A stretch of 64,000 bases of DNA from Pseudomonas fluorescens (GCF_001307155.1 NZ_CP012830.1:2866501-2930500), one strand, 5' to 3'. Shown: positions 28,179 through 36,966, counted from the first letter of the stretch. The notes: generated by a model from the sequence alone, not told the origin. A program made the numbers and translations.

Positions 28179-29720
28179 TTAGCTCTTGGCGCGTGTCTCG
28201 TGCATGCGCGCCAGTTGCCGCTCCAGCATCGACGGGTAGGGCTCCATCAACCGTTCGACGCAGCAAGCGCCTTCAGGGCTGGCGATTGGGCGGATCCGCG
28301 CACGTTGGCGGATCAGTACGTCGTCGCTGATCTTGCGCTCCACCAGCAGCAGGTTTCGGCTGTGTTGGGACAATGCGAGCGCATCCTGAGCGGTTTCGGT
28401 CAGCAGCAGATCAATCTGGCTGAGGCCAAAGAGCCCATCGCCCAAGGTCAGGCCCAGCTGCAATTGCAGGGTGATGCCGCTGTCGGCGACTTCGATCTGC
28501 AGCTGGTGGCCGAGCGCACGCAGCAACTCACCGCAGCAGATGGCATTAGTCAGGTAGTCGTCACCGCTGTCTTCACTGTGGAACAGCATCAGCGTGCTGC
28601 CATCGTTCAGGGTGTGCAGTTCGCTTTCATACAGCGAAGCCGCCTGGTCCAGGCAGTCGCGATAACGCTCCAGCAGTTCGGTCAGGCGTGCGCGCGGCAG
28701 GCGGCGCAGTTGCTCCTGAGCACCCAGCTGCACCGCCAATACCGCGCTGTGCTGCGGTTGCGCAGGGGCAGCAGGCTTGTTGAGTTGCGGCTTGGCAACG
28801 GGCGCGGCGGCAGCGGTGTCGCGAAGGTCGGCAAAAGGATCATCTTCGTCCAGTTCGTCTTCTTCAGCGCTGACCACGTGCCGTGCTGCCGGTTTCGGGC
28901 CGGCCACCGGAGCGCTCTCGTCGAAGCTTGGGTCGCGCAGGTTACGCACTTCGAAGCTCGGTTCGGCCTCTTCAGTGTCTTCGAAATCGTCGAATTCTGG
29001 CTCTGGCTCGGGTTCAGGCTCGACCTTTTCAGGTGCATAACTGCTGTGGAGCTGGCGGGCCAGGTCACCGATTTCGTCCTGGCGCTGAGTCGCCGGGGTG
29101 TGTTCGTCAATGTCGCGCAGCCACACCCGCAATTGCAGCAGCGGCGTGGAGATGTGCCGACCCAGGCGCAAGCTCAGGGCCAGGGACAACGCCAGCAGGA
29201 TCGCGCTGAGAATGCCCATGCTTTGCAGGCTGATGGTCATCGGCTGCTGGAACTGCGCCATGTCCAGGCTGATCCGCAGTTGACCGGCCGTCACGTCCTG
29301 AAAGGTGATCTTGCTCTCGTACATGCCTTCGGCTTCGCCCAGCAAGCCATGCTTGGGGCGCTGTCCGGCCTCGGCGAGAATCCGGTTGTCCACGCTATAA
29401 ATAGCCGCGTGAGCCACCAACGGGTTCTTGGTCAGGTTGTTCAGCAATACGTTGAGGCTGAGGATGTCGTTGGACACCAACAGTTCGGTCGCCGACATCG
29501 CTGTCTGGGTAGTCAGGCTCTGGCCGAGGGCATCCGCTTGCTCGTGCATGGCCTGTTTGAACTGCAGACCCATCACGCAGGCGTAGATCACCAGGGCCAA
29601 TGCGACCAGGATCACGTTATGGCTGGCAATGCGCAATGCAATCGGTACACGGCGATGGCGCAGTGCCCGGAAGATCAGCAGAAAGAAGTTATCGGTTTTA
29701 ACTGGCGTAGGCCGGTTCAC
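28179..29720 (-). CDS. AhpA/Smp (YtjB)-like membrane protein
   Basis: A 513-residue protein divergent from serB, the arrangement of E. coli smp (ytjB)-serB. An N-terminal membrane helix lies near residues 30-50 (NVILVALALVIYACVMG), then a periplasmic domain, and a second helix near 165-185 (GILSAILLALSLALSLRLG) followed by a HAMP-like segment. The cytoplasmic part has a highly acidic low-complexity stretch including EPEPEPEPEFDDFEDTEE, an Ala/Pro-rich linker, and a C-terminal domain of about 200 residues with DCLDQAASLYESELHTLNDG, reminiscent of a degenerate nucleotide-cyclase-like fold. E. coli Smp is much shorter. I start it at a GTG (29720) after GAGCCGAG, rather than at 29783. Function unknown. 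Confidence 0.7.
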   Translation of the reverse strand: MNRPTPVKTDNFFLLIFRALRHRRVPIALRIASHNVILVALALVIYACVMGLQFKQAMHEQADALGQSLTTQTAMSATELLVSNDILSLNVLLNNLTKNPLVAHAAIYSVDNRILAEAGQRPKHGLLGEAEGMYESKITFQDVTAGQLRISLDMAQFQQPMTISLQSMGILSAILLALSLALSLRLGRHISTPLLQLRVWLRDIDEHTPATQRQDEIGDLARQLHSSYAPEKVEPEPEPEPEFDDFEDTEEAEPSFEVRNLRDPSFDESAPVAGPKPAARHVVSAEEDELDEDDPFADLRDTAAAAPVAKPQLNKPAAPAQPQHSAVLAVQLGAQEQLRRLPRARLTELLERYRDCLDQAASLYESELHTLNDGSTLMLFHSEDSGDDYLTNAICCGELLRALGHQLQIEVADSGITLQLQLGLTLGDGLFGLSQIDLLLTETAQDALALSQHSRNLLLVERKISDDVLIRQRARIRPIASPEGACCVERLMEPYPSMLERQLARMHETRAKS

Positions 29721-29854
29721 TGAGCTCGGCTCTTTTGTCCGTGAAGTTGACGCGCAGTATAGCGACAGGCCCCAGACCGGCAAAGCGCTCGCTGTGCCCG
29801 ATGGTCACTGAAAGTGGGTAGAATGCGGTTTTTTTCCACTTGCGGGGGTGCGCC

Positions 29855-31069
29855 TTGCGCGAAATCGTCCTGATAAACATCACGGGAGTCGACCGTCCGG
29901 GTCTGACTGCGGCCATTACCGGTGTACTGGCCCAGGGTGGTGTGAACATTCTCGACATCGGTCAGGCGGTGATCCACGACACGTTGTCGTTCGGCATCCT
30001 GGTTGAAATTCCCGATACCGAACAGGGTTCGTCGGTGCTCAAGGACATCCTGTTCAAGGCCTACGAGCTGGGGCAACAGGTGCGTTTCACGCCGGTCTCC
30101 GAAGAGGATTACCAGCTGTGGGTCGGCGCTCAAGGCAAGAAACGCCACATTGTGACCTTGCTGACCCGCAAAGTGACGGCCGAGCAGTTGCAGCGCGTGA
30201 GTTCGATCACTGCCAAATACGGGCTGAACATCGATCACATCGACCGTCTGTCCGGACGTATGCCACTGGACACTCCAGCTGACAAGGGCAAGGGCTGCAT
30301 TGAGTTTTCCGTGCGTGGCGAAGCGGCCGATCCGCAGGCCCTGCGTGCCGAGTTCCTCAGCGTGGCCCAGGAGCTGAACGTCGATATCGCCTTCCAGGAA
30401 GATTCGCTGTTCCGTCGCAATCGTCGTCTGGCGGTATTCGACATGGATTCGACACTGATCGAAGCCGAAGTTATCGACGAGCTGGCCAAGGCTGCCGGGG
30501 TGGGCGAGAAGGTGTCGGAAATCACCGAGCGGGCGATGGCCGGCGAACTGGATTTCCGCGCCAGCTTCAAGGAGCGCCTGGCCTTGCTCAAAGGGCTGGA
30601 CGTCAGCGTGCTGGACTCGATCGGGGCCTCCCTGCGCCTGACCGAAGGCGCTGAAACCTTGTTCGCCGAACTCAAGCGCCTGGGCTACAAGACGGCCATT
30701 CTGTCGGGCGGTTTCACTTACTTTGCCAAACAGCTGCAAGCCAAGCTGGGCATCGACTATGTGTTCGCCAATGAACTGGAAGTGGTCGACGGCAAAGTGA
30801 CCGGTGTGGCTGTCGAGCCAATCGTCGATGCACAGCGCAAAGCCGATTTGCTGCGTGAGCTGGCGCACAAGGAAGGCTTGCGTCTGGAGCAGACCATTGC
30901 CGTCGGCGACGGTGCCAACGATTTGCCGATGCTGGCAATTGCAGGTCTGGGCGTGGCGTTCCGTGCCAAGCCGCTGGTCAAACAGTCGGCCAAGCAGGCG
31001 ATTTCGACCCTGGGTCTGGATGGCGTGCTGTATCTGCTGGGCTTCAGAGACCGCGACGGTCAGCTCTGA
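29855..31069 (+). CDS. serB: Phosphoserine phosphatase
   Basis: A 404-residue enzyme of the last step of serine synthesis. Two N-terminal ACT domains occupy about 1-170 (EIVLINITGVDRPGLTAAIT and KKRHIVTLLTRKV), then a HAD phosphatase with the nucleophile motif FDMDSTLIEAEVIDEL (Asp196, Asp198), SGGFTYFA near 287-294 and GDGANDLPML near 350-359. I start at the TTG at 29855 (product MREIVLINIT), with GGGGG upstream; a TTG at 29840 is in frame. It is divergent from the AhpA-like gene across a 134-base region. Confidence 0.95.
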   Translation: MREIVLINITGVDRPGLTAAITGVLAQGGVNILDIGQAVIHDTLSFGILVEIPDTEQGSSVLKDILFKAYELGQQVRFTPVSEEDYQLWVGAQGKKRHIVTLLTRKVTAEQLQRVSSITAKYGLNIDHIDRLSGRMPLDTPADKGKGCIEFSVRGEAADPQALRAEFLSVAQELNVDIAFQEDSLFRRNRRLAVFDMDSTLIEAEVIDELAKAAGVGEKVSEITERAMAGELDFRASFKERLALLKGLDVSVLDSIGASLRLTEGAETLFAELKRLGYKTAILSGGFTYFAKQLQAKLGIDYVFANELEVVDGKVTGVAVEPIVDAQRKADLLRELAHKEGLRLEQTIAVGDGANDLPMLAIAGLGVAFRAKPLVKQSAKQAISTLGLDGVLYLLGFRDRDGQL

Positions 31070-31084
31070 ACCGAATCAAGCGCC

Positions 31085-31116
31085 AAAAAAAACGCCGTAA
31101 ATAGTGGCGTTTTTTC
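31085..31116. terminator. Intrinsic terminator after serB
   Basis: A stem of AAAAAACGCC / GGCGTTTTTT with a 9-base loop and flanking A- and T-runs. It can act on both strands, serving serB and the convergent psd-rhdA side. Confidence 0.85.
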
Positions 31117-31121
31117 TGTGC

Positions 31122-31188
31122 GTAGGAGCTGCCGCAGGCTGCGATCTTTTGATCTTCGCGATCTCGCAGGTGTCAAAAGATCGCAGGC
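31122..31188. repeat. Palindromic repeat, GTAGGAGCTGCCGCAGGCTG type
   Basis: The repeat begins GTAGGAGCTGCCGCAGG and holds a perfect 14-bp inverted repeat, CTGCGATCTTTTGA / TCAAAAGATCGCAG (31139-31152 and 31173-31186). It lies just outside the 3' end of psd. Similar GTAGGAGC starts occur in other palindromes of this window (55745-55813). Confidence 0.8.
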
Positions 31189-31194
31189 CTTTGG

Positions 31195-32055
31195 TTATGC
31201 CTTTGGAGTGCCCATGCCTTGGCCCATCATCACTGGCGAGCCAGCCGCCAGCTCTTCAGCCCACTTCACTTGATTCGGGCCAAATAGCACAACCGCCGTC
31301 GAACCCAGTTTGAAGCGACCCAGCTCGGCACCTTTTTCCAGGTGAATCGGCGCGCGGGCAGCTTCGTCGTAGCGGAAGGTTTTCAGTTCGCGCTTGGGTG
31401 GCGTTACCAGCCCGGCCCAGACGGTTTCGATCGAAGCGACGATCATCGCACCGACCAATACCACAGCCATTGGCCCGCGCTCGGTGTCGAAGATGCACGC
31501 GACGCGCTCGTTACGGGCGAACAACTCTGGAACGTTTTCCGCGGTGGTCTGGTTGACCGAGAAGATCCGGCCCGGAATGTAGACCATTTCGCGCAGGGTG
31601 CCGGCCAGCGGCATGTGGACGCGATGGTAGTCTTTGGGCGACAGGTAAATAGTGGCGAAATCACCGCCCATGAACGGCGCAGCGTTTGCCGTATCACCGC
31701 CGAGCAATTCCAGCACGCTGAAACTGTGGCCCTTGGCCTGGAACACTCGACCATGCTCGATCGGGCCGAGCTGGCTGACGGCACCGTCAGCCGGGCTGAG
31801 GATTGCGCCCGGGGTCTGGTCCAGCGGGCGGGCGCCATCTTTCAGTGCGCGGGTGAAGAACGCGTTGAAGTGTTCGTAAGCGGTCAGGTCCTCGACCAGC
31901 GCTTGCGACATGTCCACCTGATAACGCTTGGCGAACCAGGCGGTGAAGGCGTTCTTGAACCAGCGCACGCGGCATTCGGCGATGCAGCCGGCCAGACGCG
32001 AGAGCAGGTGATGAGGCAGCAGGTACTGGCTGAGGATAAACAAACGCTTTTTCAT
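31195..32055 (-). CDS. psd: Phosphatidylserine decarboxylase proenzyme
   Basis: A 286-residue inner-membrane-associated enzyme making phosphatidylethanolamine. The self-cleavage motif LGST is at 250-253 (FKLGSTAVVLFG), so the alpha subunit with its pyruvoyl group starts at Ser252. SPADGAVSQLG near 89-99 and YHRVHMPLAG near 144-153 are family hallmarks. It is downstream of rhdA on the same strand with a 9-base gap, so the pair is co-transcribed. Confidence 0.97.
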   Translation of the reverse strand: MKKRLFILSQYLLPHHLLSRLAGCIAECRVRWFKNAFTAWFAKRYQVDMSQALVEDLTAYEHFNAFFTRALKDGARPLDQTPGAILSPADGAVSQLGPIEHGRVFQAKGHSFSVLELLGGDTANAAPFMGGDFATIYLSPKDYHRVHMPLAGTLREMVYIPGRIFSVNQTTAENVPELFARNERVACIFDTERGPMAVVLVGAMIVASIETVWAGLVTPPKRELKTFRYDEAARAPIHLEKGAELGRFKLGSTAVVLFGPNQVKWAEELAAGSPVMMGQGMGTPKA

Positions 32056-32064
32056 TAACTGTCC

Positions 32065-32889
32065 TTAAGAACCTTGAATCTCAACAGGCGTGTCGGGGTG
32101 GTTGCCCCATTCGCCCCAGGAGCCGGCGTAGCCTTTGACCCGCGGATAACCGAGCGCCTTGGCCACCAGATAGGTGAAGCCAGAGCGATGGTGGGTCTGG
32201 CAGTGGGTAATCACTTCTTTGTCTTTGCTGATCCCGAGTTGTTCGAGGATCTGCGGCATGTCGGTGCGGATACGCAGGTTGCGCGTCTTGTCCATGCCGG
32301 CGGTCCATTCGAAATTGACTGCGCCAGGGATGTGTCCGCCCTTGGCGGCGAGGACTTTCTCGCCGGAATATTCCAGCGGCCCGCGTGCGTCCCAGATTGC
32401 CAGGTCGGCGGCGCCAAGACGGCTTTGCAGGTATTCGCGGGTAGCGGTGGGCTCGTCGTGCAAGGTCAGTGCAACCGGGCCGCCGACAGCCGCTGGAACC
32501 TCGGTTGAAACCGGCAAGCCTTCCGCCAGCCAGGCCAGCAGGCCGCCGTCCACATAGTGGTAGTTGCTGTGGCCGATGACATCCAGCAACCAGATGAAGC
32601 GTCCGGCCCAACCGCCGCCTTCATCGTCGTAGACCACGTAGACCGCGTCCGGGTTATGCCCCAGTTCGCCGAACAGGGCTTCAAGTGCAGCCTGTGGCGG
32701 CAGCAGGCCCGGTGCCGGCGGATGACCCAGTTGAGTCCGTTTGGGGTCGACGAAGCGCGCGCCGGGAATATGGCCTTCGGCGTAGCGGGCGCTGCTGGTC
32801 AGGTCGATCAGGATCAGTTCGCGAGCATCGAGACGGGCGAGCAGGTCGCTCGGCTCGATGACCAGCGACAAGCCAGAGAAGTCAGACAT
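32065..32889 (-). CDS. rhdA: Thiosulfate:cyanide sulfurtransferase (tandem rhodanese)
   Basis: A 274-residue two-domain rhodanese. The active-site loop CQTHHRSG with Cys230 lies in the second domain, exactly as in the Azotobacter and Pseudomonas RhdA enzymes. The first domain is inactive (VYDDEGGGWAGR). It moves sulfane sulfur to cyanide or other thiophiles and may protect cyanide-producing pseudomonads. I chose the ATG at 32889 (MSDFSGLSLVIEPSDLL) over a longer frame that would run into the MITE-like repeat at 32938. Next to psd as in P. aeruginosa. Confidence 0.93.
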   Translation of the reverse strand: MSDFSGLSLVIEPSDLLARLDARELILIDLTSSARYAEGHIPGARFVDPKRTQLGHPPAPGLLPPQAALEALFGELGHNPDAVYVVYDDEGGGWAGRFIWLLDVIGHSNYHYVDGGLLAWLAEGLPVSTEVPAAVGGPVALTLHDEPTATREYLQSRLGAADLAIWDARGPLEYSGEKVLAAKGGHIPGAVNFEWTAGMDKTRNLRIRTDMPQILEQLGISKDKEVITHCQTHHRSGFTYLVAKALGYPRVKGYAGSWGEWGNHPDTPVEIQGS

Positions 32890-32937
32890 GTGAGGTCTCC
32901 AGAGCACAAAGGGAAGGATTGTAGCGCAACGGCTATG

Positions 32938-33205
32938 AGGGCCTGTCATCAATTATTTCCTGTGCCGCGCCGGGTCTGCTGTGGTGCAGGGCAAGGCGCG
33001 AGGAGCGCGGTTTGGTCATTCCAAATAAGCTCCGAGCAACGCTGCCCTGCGCCACAGCAGGCCCGGCCCTTCGGGTTGTGCCTGAAAGCGGGTCAGACTG
33101 CGTTGCAGTCCTTGGCAAGGAAACGACCCTTATCTGCGGACTGCGCCTTGCCTGGCCCGCTTTCAGGCGACAACGCGGCACAGGAAATAATTGATGACAG
33201 GCCCT
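32938..33205. mobile_element. 268-bp MITE-like element with 32-bp perfect terminal inverted repeats
   Basis: The two ends, 32938-32969 and 33174-33205, are exact reverse complements for 32 bases (starting AGGGCCTGTCATCAATT). Inside are two further imperfect hairpins: GCCGGGTCTGCTGTGGTGC pairs with its near-complement at about 33047-33067, and CCTGAAAGCGGGTCA (33080-33094) pairs with TGGCCCGCTTTCAGG (33152-33166). The RNA could thus fold into a three-arm cruciform. It has no open frame of note. It fills the gap between rhdA and the HDOD gene and touches the HDOD stop codon. I could not identify a target-site duplication. MITE-like is a structural term here. Confidence 0.8.
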
Positions 33206-34736
33206 AGCGGTGGCTAAAGCTGTGCAGGGCTTTTTCGATGCACTGTGCGGTTTTGCCGAAGGCTTGCACGGTGATTTCCGAAAAGGGACCGCCGCCCTGG
33301 TCCGCCACGACCAACATGATCACCCGGCCATTGTTGACCAGTGAGCGCAGCAGCAGGTGCTCGCCACCGAACAGTGCGCGCAGGCTGGCAGGCAGCAAGG
33401 CTGAAAACTGTGCGTTGTTGACTGGCGTCAGCCGCACCTGAGCCTGTTGCGAGAGCAAGCGTTGCAGCACGGTGCTCTGGCTGACCACAAAGTTCAGCAT
33501 CGCGGCTTCTTTAGGCAGGCCGTGAATCTGGTGCACGCGCAATTGGCTGTGCGTGCGATCAGCCATCAGAATCATCACCCGACGCATGCCGCAGGCAACC
33601 AGCGCGTCCCGGGCGAAGGTGGTCAGGTGCATGGCATTGGTAAAGCGGCTCGGCTCCGCCAGCAGTTCTGCGCATTGCTTGCGCCACTTTGTCAGGTCTT
33701 CGGCGGTGGGGGCTGGCGCCGGAAGCTGGCCGCGATGAAGGCGTCGCTCGTCCCACGGCCAGAGCAATGCCCCGGCGGGATGCCAAAGGTCCGGCATGGC
33801 ATGGTTGCGGGCGCTGAGTGCCGCTTGCTGGTGCAGTTGCTGCTGGACCTCGTCCATCGGCATTTGCAGGTAGAGGCTGGTCAGAAACTGCCAGCGCAGG
33901 CAGTGAGGGCTGCTCCAGGCTTGCTGTGCCGATAACGCCAGGCCGTTGGCCAGCAATACCGTGTTGGCCGGTTGGTTGAGCCAGCGGCGCAGCGTCGGGT
34001 CGTCATCAAGGCGGTTTTGCTGGCGCAACGGGTGTTCGGCGTCGCGGGCGATATGCACGACTTTCGCCAACTCGCGTTGTTCATCCAGCAGCAATCGATA
34101 GCCTTGTCCTACCCAGATGGGCAGGCGCCAGACTTCCACCAGTGCCTGGCCGAGTTCCAGCAGGCGTACGCCGAACAGTTCTTTTTCGACCTTGCGTGCT
34201 GGCTCGCGCTTGTGCAGGACCCGCAGTTCCCAGTCTTCCAGCAGTTGCGGGAAGGTCAGGGCCAGTGGCCAGAACGGCGAGAGGAACAGCAAGCTACCCC
34301 AGTGGATGTCCTGCCAGAGCCGCGCCAGGCGACTGGCAAAAAAACCGTTGGCCTGTTGGGTCGCGTGCAGGCTGATCAATTGAAGTTGGCGCAGGGCCGG
34401 CGGGATTTCGTTCTCGGGCAGGGCGGGCAGGCGCGCGAGCAGTTCTTCGGTGCGCTTGAGACCGAGGCGATTGATCGCCACTTCCAGGTTCTCGCTGGGC
34501 TCGCTCATGCTGCCGTGGGTGTGGCGATTGGCTTCGCGGATGACGCTGAGGGCCAGGGCCGGGCTGCCTTGCATCAGTTCGGCAATATCGCGCAACGAGC
34601 TGCGATTGTCGGCGATAGCCTTGCAGACGCGATCATGGCTGGCTCGCGGCACGGGCAAGGTTACGCCATCGAGCAGCTTGACCCAGCCTTCGAGTGTGGT
34701 CGGTCTAGCAGTTGGAACGGTCGTTTCATTAGCCAT
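33204..34736 (-). CDS. HDOD domain-containing protein
   Basis: A 510-residue soluble protein. The N-terminal half (about 15-220) has the HDOD pattern: LPVPRASHDRVCKAIADNRSSLRDIAELMQ, SPALALSVIREAN near 57-69, and AINRLGLKRTEELL near 88-101. HDOD domains bind signalling nucleotides or regulate chemotaxis and c-di-GMP pathways. The C-terminal part (about 380-505) looks GAF-like (LVACGMRRVMILMADRTHSQLRV). It is divergent from motA. Its TAG stop is built partly from the end of the adjacent MITE-like element: the T is outside and the AG is the first two bases of the inverted repeat. Confidence 0.75.
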   Translation of the reverse strand: MANETTVPTARPTTLEGWVKLLDGVTLPVPRASHDRVCKAIADNRSSLRDIAELMQGSPALALSVIREANRHTHGSMSEPSENLEVAINRLGLKRTEELLARLPALPENEIPPALRQLQLISLHATQQANGFFASRLARLWQDIHWGSLLFLSPFWPLALTFPQLLEDWELRVLHKREPARKVEKELFGVRLLELGQALVEVWRLPIWVGQGYRLLLDEQRELAKVVHIARDAEHPLRQQNRLDDDPTLRRWLNQPANTVLLANGLALSAQQAWSSPHCLRWQFLTSLYLQMPMDEVQQQLHQQAALSARNHAMPDLWHPAGALLWPWDERRLHRGQLPAPAPTAEDLTKWRKQCAELLAEPSRFTNAMHLTTFARDALVACGMRRVMILMADRTHSQLRVHQIHGLPKEAAMLNFVVSQSTVLQRLLSQQAQVRLTPVNNAQFSALLPASLRALFGGEHLLLRSLVNNGRVIMLVVADQGGGPFSEITVQAFGKTAQCIEKALHSFSHR

Positions 34737-34807
34737 GGTTGGGCGCGATCATCGTCTGCATTAAACACGCCCGGAGCGGGCCAAATTAGCTTTTCGCCTT
34801 AACTGGC

Positions 34808-34834
34808 TATAGTCTGGCGCAGTTTTGCCGATAA
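34808..34834 (+). promoter_or_regulatory. Candidate sigma-28 (FliA) promoter of motA
   Basis: TATA at 34808-34811, a 15-base spacer, and GCCGATAA at 34827-34834, an exact match to the -10 part of the FliA consensus (TAAA-N15-GCCGATAA). It lies 69 bases before the motA start, the right place and gene for a flagellar class-late promoter. Confidence 0.7.
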
Positions 34835-34902
34835 GTAGAAGAAGAGATTTTTTAACTTCCGAATATGACCTTGAACCCGACTTAAGTAAGTACCTTCTAC
34901 CT

Positions 34903-35754
34903 ATGGCTAAAATTATCGGCATCATCGTCGTATTCGCGAGCGTGCTCGGCGGATACGTGCTTTCCCACGGCAAGATTGCCGCCCTGATTCAGCCTTTCGA
35001 GGTGATGATCATCGGCGGTGCGGCGCTGGGTGCATTCCTTCAGGCCAACCCCGGTCACATGACGATGCACGTGCTCAAGAAATCCTTGGGCATGTTCAGT
35101 TCGCGTTTCAATCACACCTTCTACCTGGAGGTGCTGGGCCTGATCTACGAGATACTCAACAAGAGCCGTCGCGAAGGCATGATGGCCATTGAAGGCGATA
35201 TTGAAGACGCCGCTGCCAGCCCGATTTTTGCCAAGTACCCGGCGGTTCTCAAAGACGACCGCATGACCGCGTTCATCTGCGATTACTTGCGCATCATGTC
35301 GTCCGGCAACATGGCGCCGCATGAGCTTGAGGGCCTGTTCGACATGGAACTGTTCAGCCTCAAGGAAGACCTCGAGCACCCATCCCACGCGGTCAACGGT
35401 ATCGCCGATGCCATGCCCGGCTTCGGTATCGTTGCGGCGGTACTGGGTATCGTGGTGACCATGGCCTCGCTGGGTGAGGGCGATCAGAAGTCCATCGGTC
35501 TGCACGTAGGTGCCGCACTGGTCGGTACCTTCTTCGGTATTCTCGCGGCCTACGGTTTCTTTGGCCCGCTGGCGCACTCCCTGGCTCACGATGCCAAGGA
35601 AGAGCTGAATATCTACGAAGCCATCAAGGCTTCACTGGTGGCTTCAGCTTCCGGCATGCCGCCATCGCTGGCGGTGGAGTTCGGGCGCAAGGTTCTGTAC
35701 CCGGCACACCGTCCGAGCTTCGCTGAGCTGGAACAAGCGGTTCGCGGTCGTTAG
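34903..35754 (+). CDS. motA: Flagellar motor stator protein MotA
   Basis: A 283-residue stator subunit with four membrane helices (first at about 4-22, the last pair near 170-220) and a large cytoplasmic loop with the charged torque region (RMTAFICDYLRIMSSG). PGFGIVAAVLGIVVTMAS near 173-190 holds the conserved proline and glycines of the proton channel. The ATG at 34903 is chosen because the product begins MAKIIGIIVVFASVLGGY; the frame is open further up to 34825 but overlaps the sigma-28 site. A palindromic element follows directly after its stop. Confidence 0.96.
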   Translation: MAKIIGIIVVFASVLGGYVLSHGKIAALIQPFEVMIIGGAALGAFLQANPGHMTMHVLKKSLGMFSSRFNHTFYLEVLGLIYEILNKSRREGMMAIEGDIEDAAASPIFAKYPAVLKDDRMTAFICDYLRIMSSGNMAPHELEGLFDMELFSLKEDLEHPSHAVNGIADAMPGFGIVAAVLGIVVTMASLGEGDQKSIGLHVGAALVGTFFGILAAYGFFGPLAHSLAHDAKEELNIYEAIKASLVASASGMPPSLAVEFGRKVLYPAHRPSFAELEQAVRGR

Positions 35755-35910
35755 TGCTTTGTCTTGCAAATACGCTCCTTTTTTGGCGAGTGTCTGTTGT
35801 TGCCAGACAAGGCGCCGCGACGAGTCATAGCCCGCTATGGCGAGGAGCGGCAACGCCGTATGGCGACAACAGGCACCGCCAGAAAGGAACAGTATTTGTG
35901 AGACAGAGCA
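35755..35910. repeat. Palindromic element filling the motA-motB gap
   Basis: Starting one base after the motA stop, TGCTTTGTCTTGCAAATAC pairs with an imperfect inverse at 35892-35910. Inner arms (TGTCTGTTGTTGCCAGAC... and ...GCGACAACAGGCACCG) pair around a GCGCCGCGACGAGTCATAG centre. The 162-base spacing between motA and motB is almost entirely this element, and it ends 6 bases before the motB ATG. It will fold as a long hairpin in the motAB mRNA and may decouple the two genes. Confidence 0.75.
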
Positions 35911-35916
35911 CTTAAC

Positions 35917-36963
35917 ATGGAAAATAATCAGCCGATAATCATCAAGCGCGTCAAGCGCATTGCTGGCGGGCATCACGGGGGCGCGTGGAAAATTGCCTTC
36001 GCTGACTTCGCGACGGCAATGATGGCGTTCTTCCTGGTGCTGTGGCTGCTATCCACCGCCACACCGGAACAGAAGATTGCCATTGCCGGTTACTTCAAGG
36101 ACCCGATCGGCTTCTCTGAAAGCGGTACGCCGTTCATTATCGACCTGGGCGGCACGCCGGTGCTGGCGCCGGACAAGACTCTCAACCCCGAGGTCAAGTC
36201 GCAGCCGCAACCGGACAAGGTCACCGTCGATACCGAGCAGGTCGAAGGCATGGCCGAACAGGTCGAGCACGAGCGTCTGGAACTGTTGCTGCAAGAGCTG
36301 CAGAACAAGGTCGAAGAAAACCCGCAGCTGCAGAAGTTCAAGGATCAGATTCTTTTCGAAATCACCCCGGATGGCTTGCGCATCCAGATCATCGATTCCG
36401 AAAATCGGCCAATGTTCGACTCCGGCAGTGCGCGCTTGAAACCGTACTTCGAAGATATTCTGCTGGCCATGGCTGACACCATCAAAGCGGTGCCGAACAA
36501 GATCAGCATCGGTGGCCACACCGACGCCAAGCCTTATGCGGGCACCGGTGAATTCGGCAACTGGGAGCTTTCGGCCAACCGTGCCAACGCCGCTCGCCGG
36601 GCGTTGGTCGCGGGCAGCTATCCGGAACAGCAAGTGGCGCGGGTGGTGGGTTACGCTTCGTCGACGTTGTTCGATCGCAAAAATCCGCTCAATCCGGTCA
36701 ACCGCCGCATCGACATCGTCGTGCTGACCAAGAAGGCCCAGCGCGCCATCGAGGGTGAACAAGGCGCGGAACCGGCACCAACACCGATACCGGGGCAGGG
36801 CGCTCCGAGTGAGGTGCCGGCCGTCCCTGCCGATCCGAACGCCTTGCCGGCGGACAAGGAACCCTTGCCGGCACATGAGCTTCGGGAACGCTTGAACCTG
36901 TTCGACGCTCCGGCACCGAAAGCCGGCGACCTGGCCAAACCGGCCGGGCCACCCAAGCAGTGA
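35917..36963 (+). CDS. motB: Flagellar motor stator protein MotB
   Basis: A 348-residue stator subunit. The proton-binding aspartate is Asp30 in the single helix KIAFADFATAMMAFFLVLWLL (25-45), preceded by the amphipathic GGHHGGAWK. The C-terminal OmpA-like peptidoglycan-binding domain spans about 150-265 (ISIGGHTDAKPYAG and NWELSANRANAARRAL). The tail after 275 is Pro/Ala-rich and low-complexity. The ribosome site is poor because the upstream DNA is the palindromic element. Confidence 0.96.
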   Translation: MENNQPIIIKRVKRIAGGHHGGAWKIAFADFATAMMAFFLVLWLLSTATPEQKIAIAGYFKDPIGFSESGTPFIIDLGGTPVLAPDKTLNPEVKSQPQPDKVTVDTEQVEGMAEQVEHERLELLLQELQNKVEENPQLQKFKDQILFEITPDGLRIQIIDSENRPMFDSGSARLKPYFEDILLAMADTIKAVPNKISIGGHTDAKPYAGTGEFGNWELSANRANAARRALVAGSYPEQQVARVVGYASSTLFDRKNPLNPVNRRIDIVVLTKKAQRAIEGEQGAEPAPTPIPGQGAPSEVPAVPADPNALPADKEPLPAHELRERLNLFDAPAPKAGDLAKPAGPPKQ

Positions 36964-36966
36964 CCC

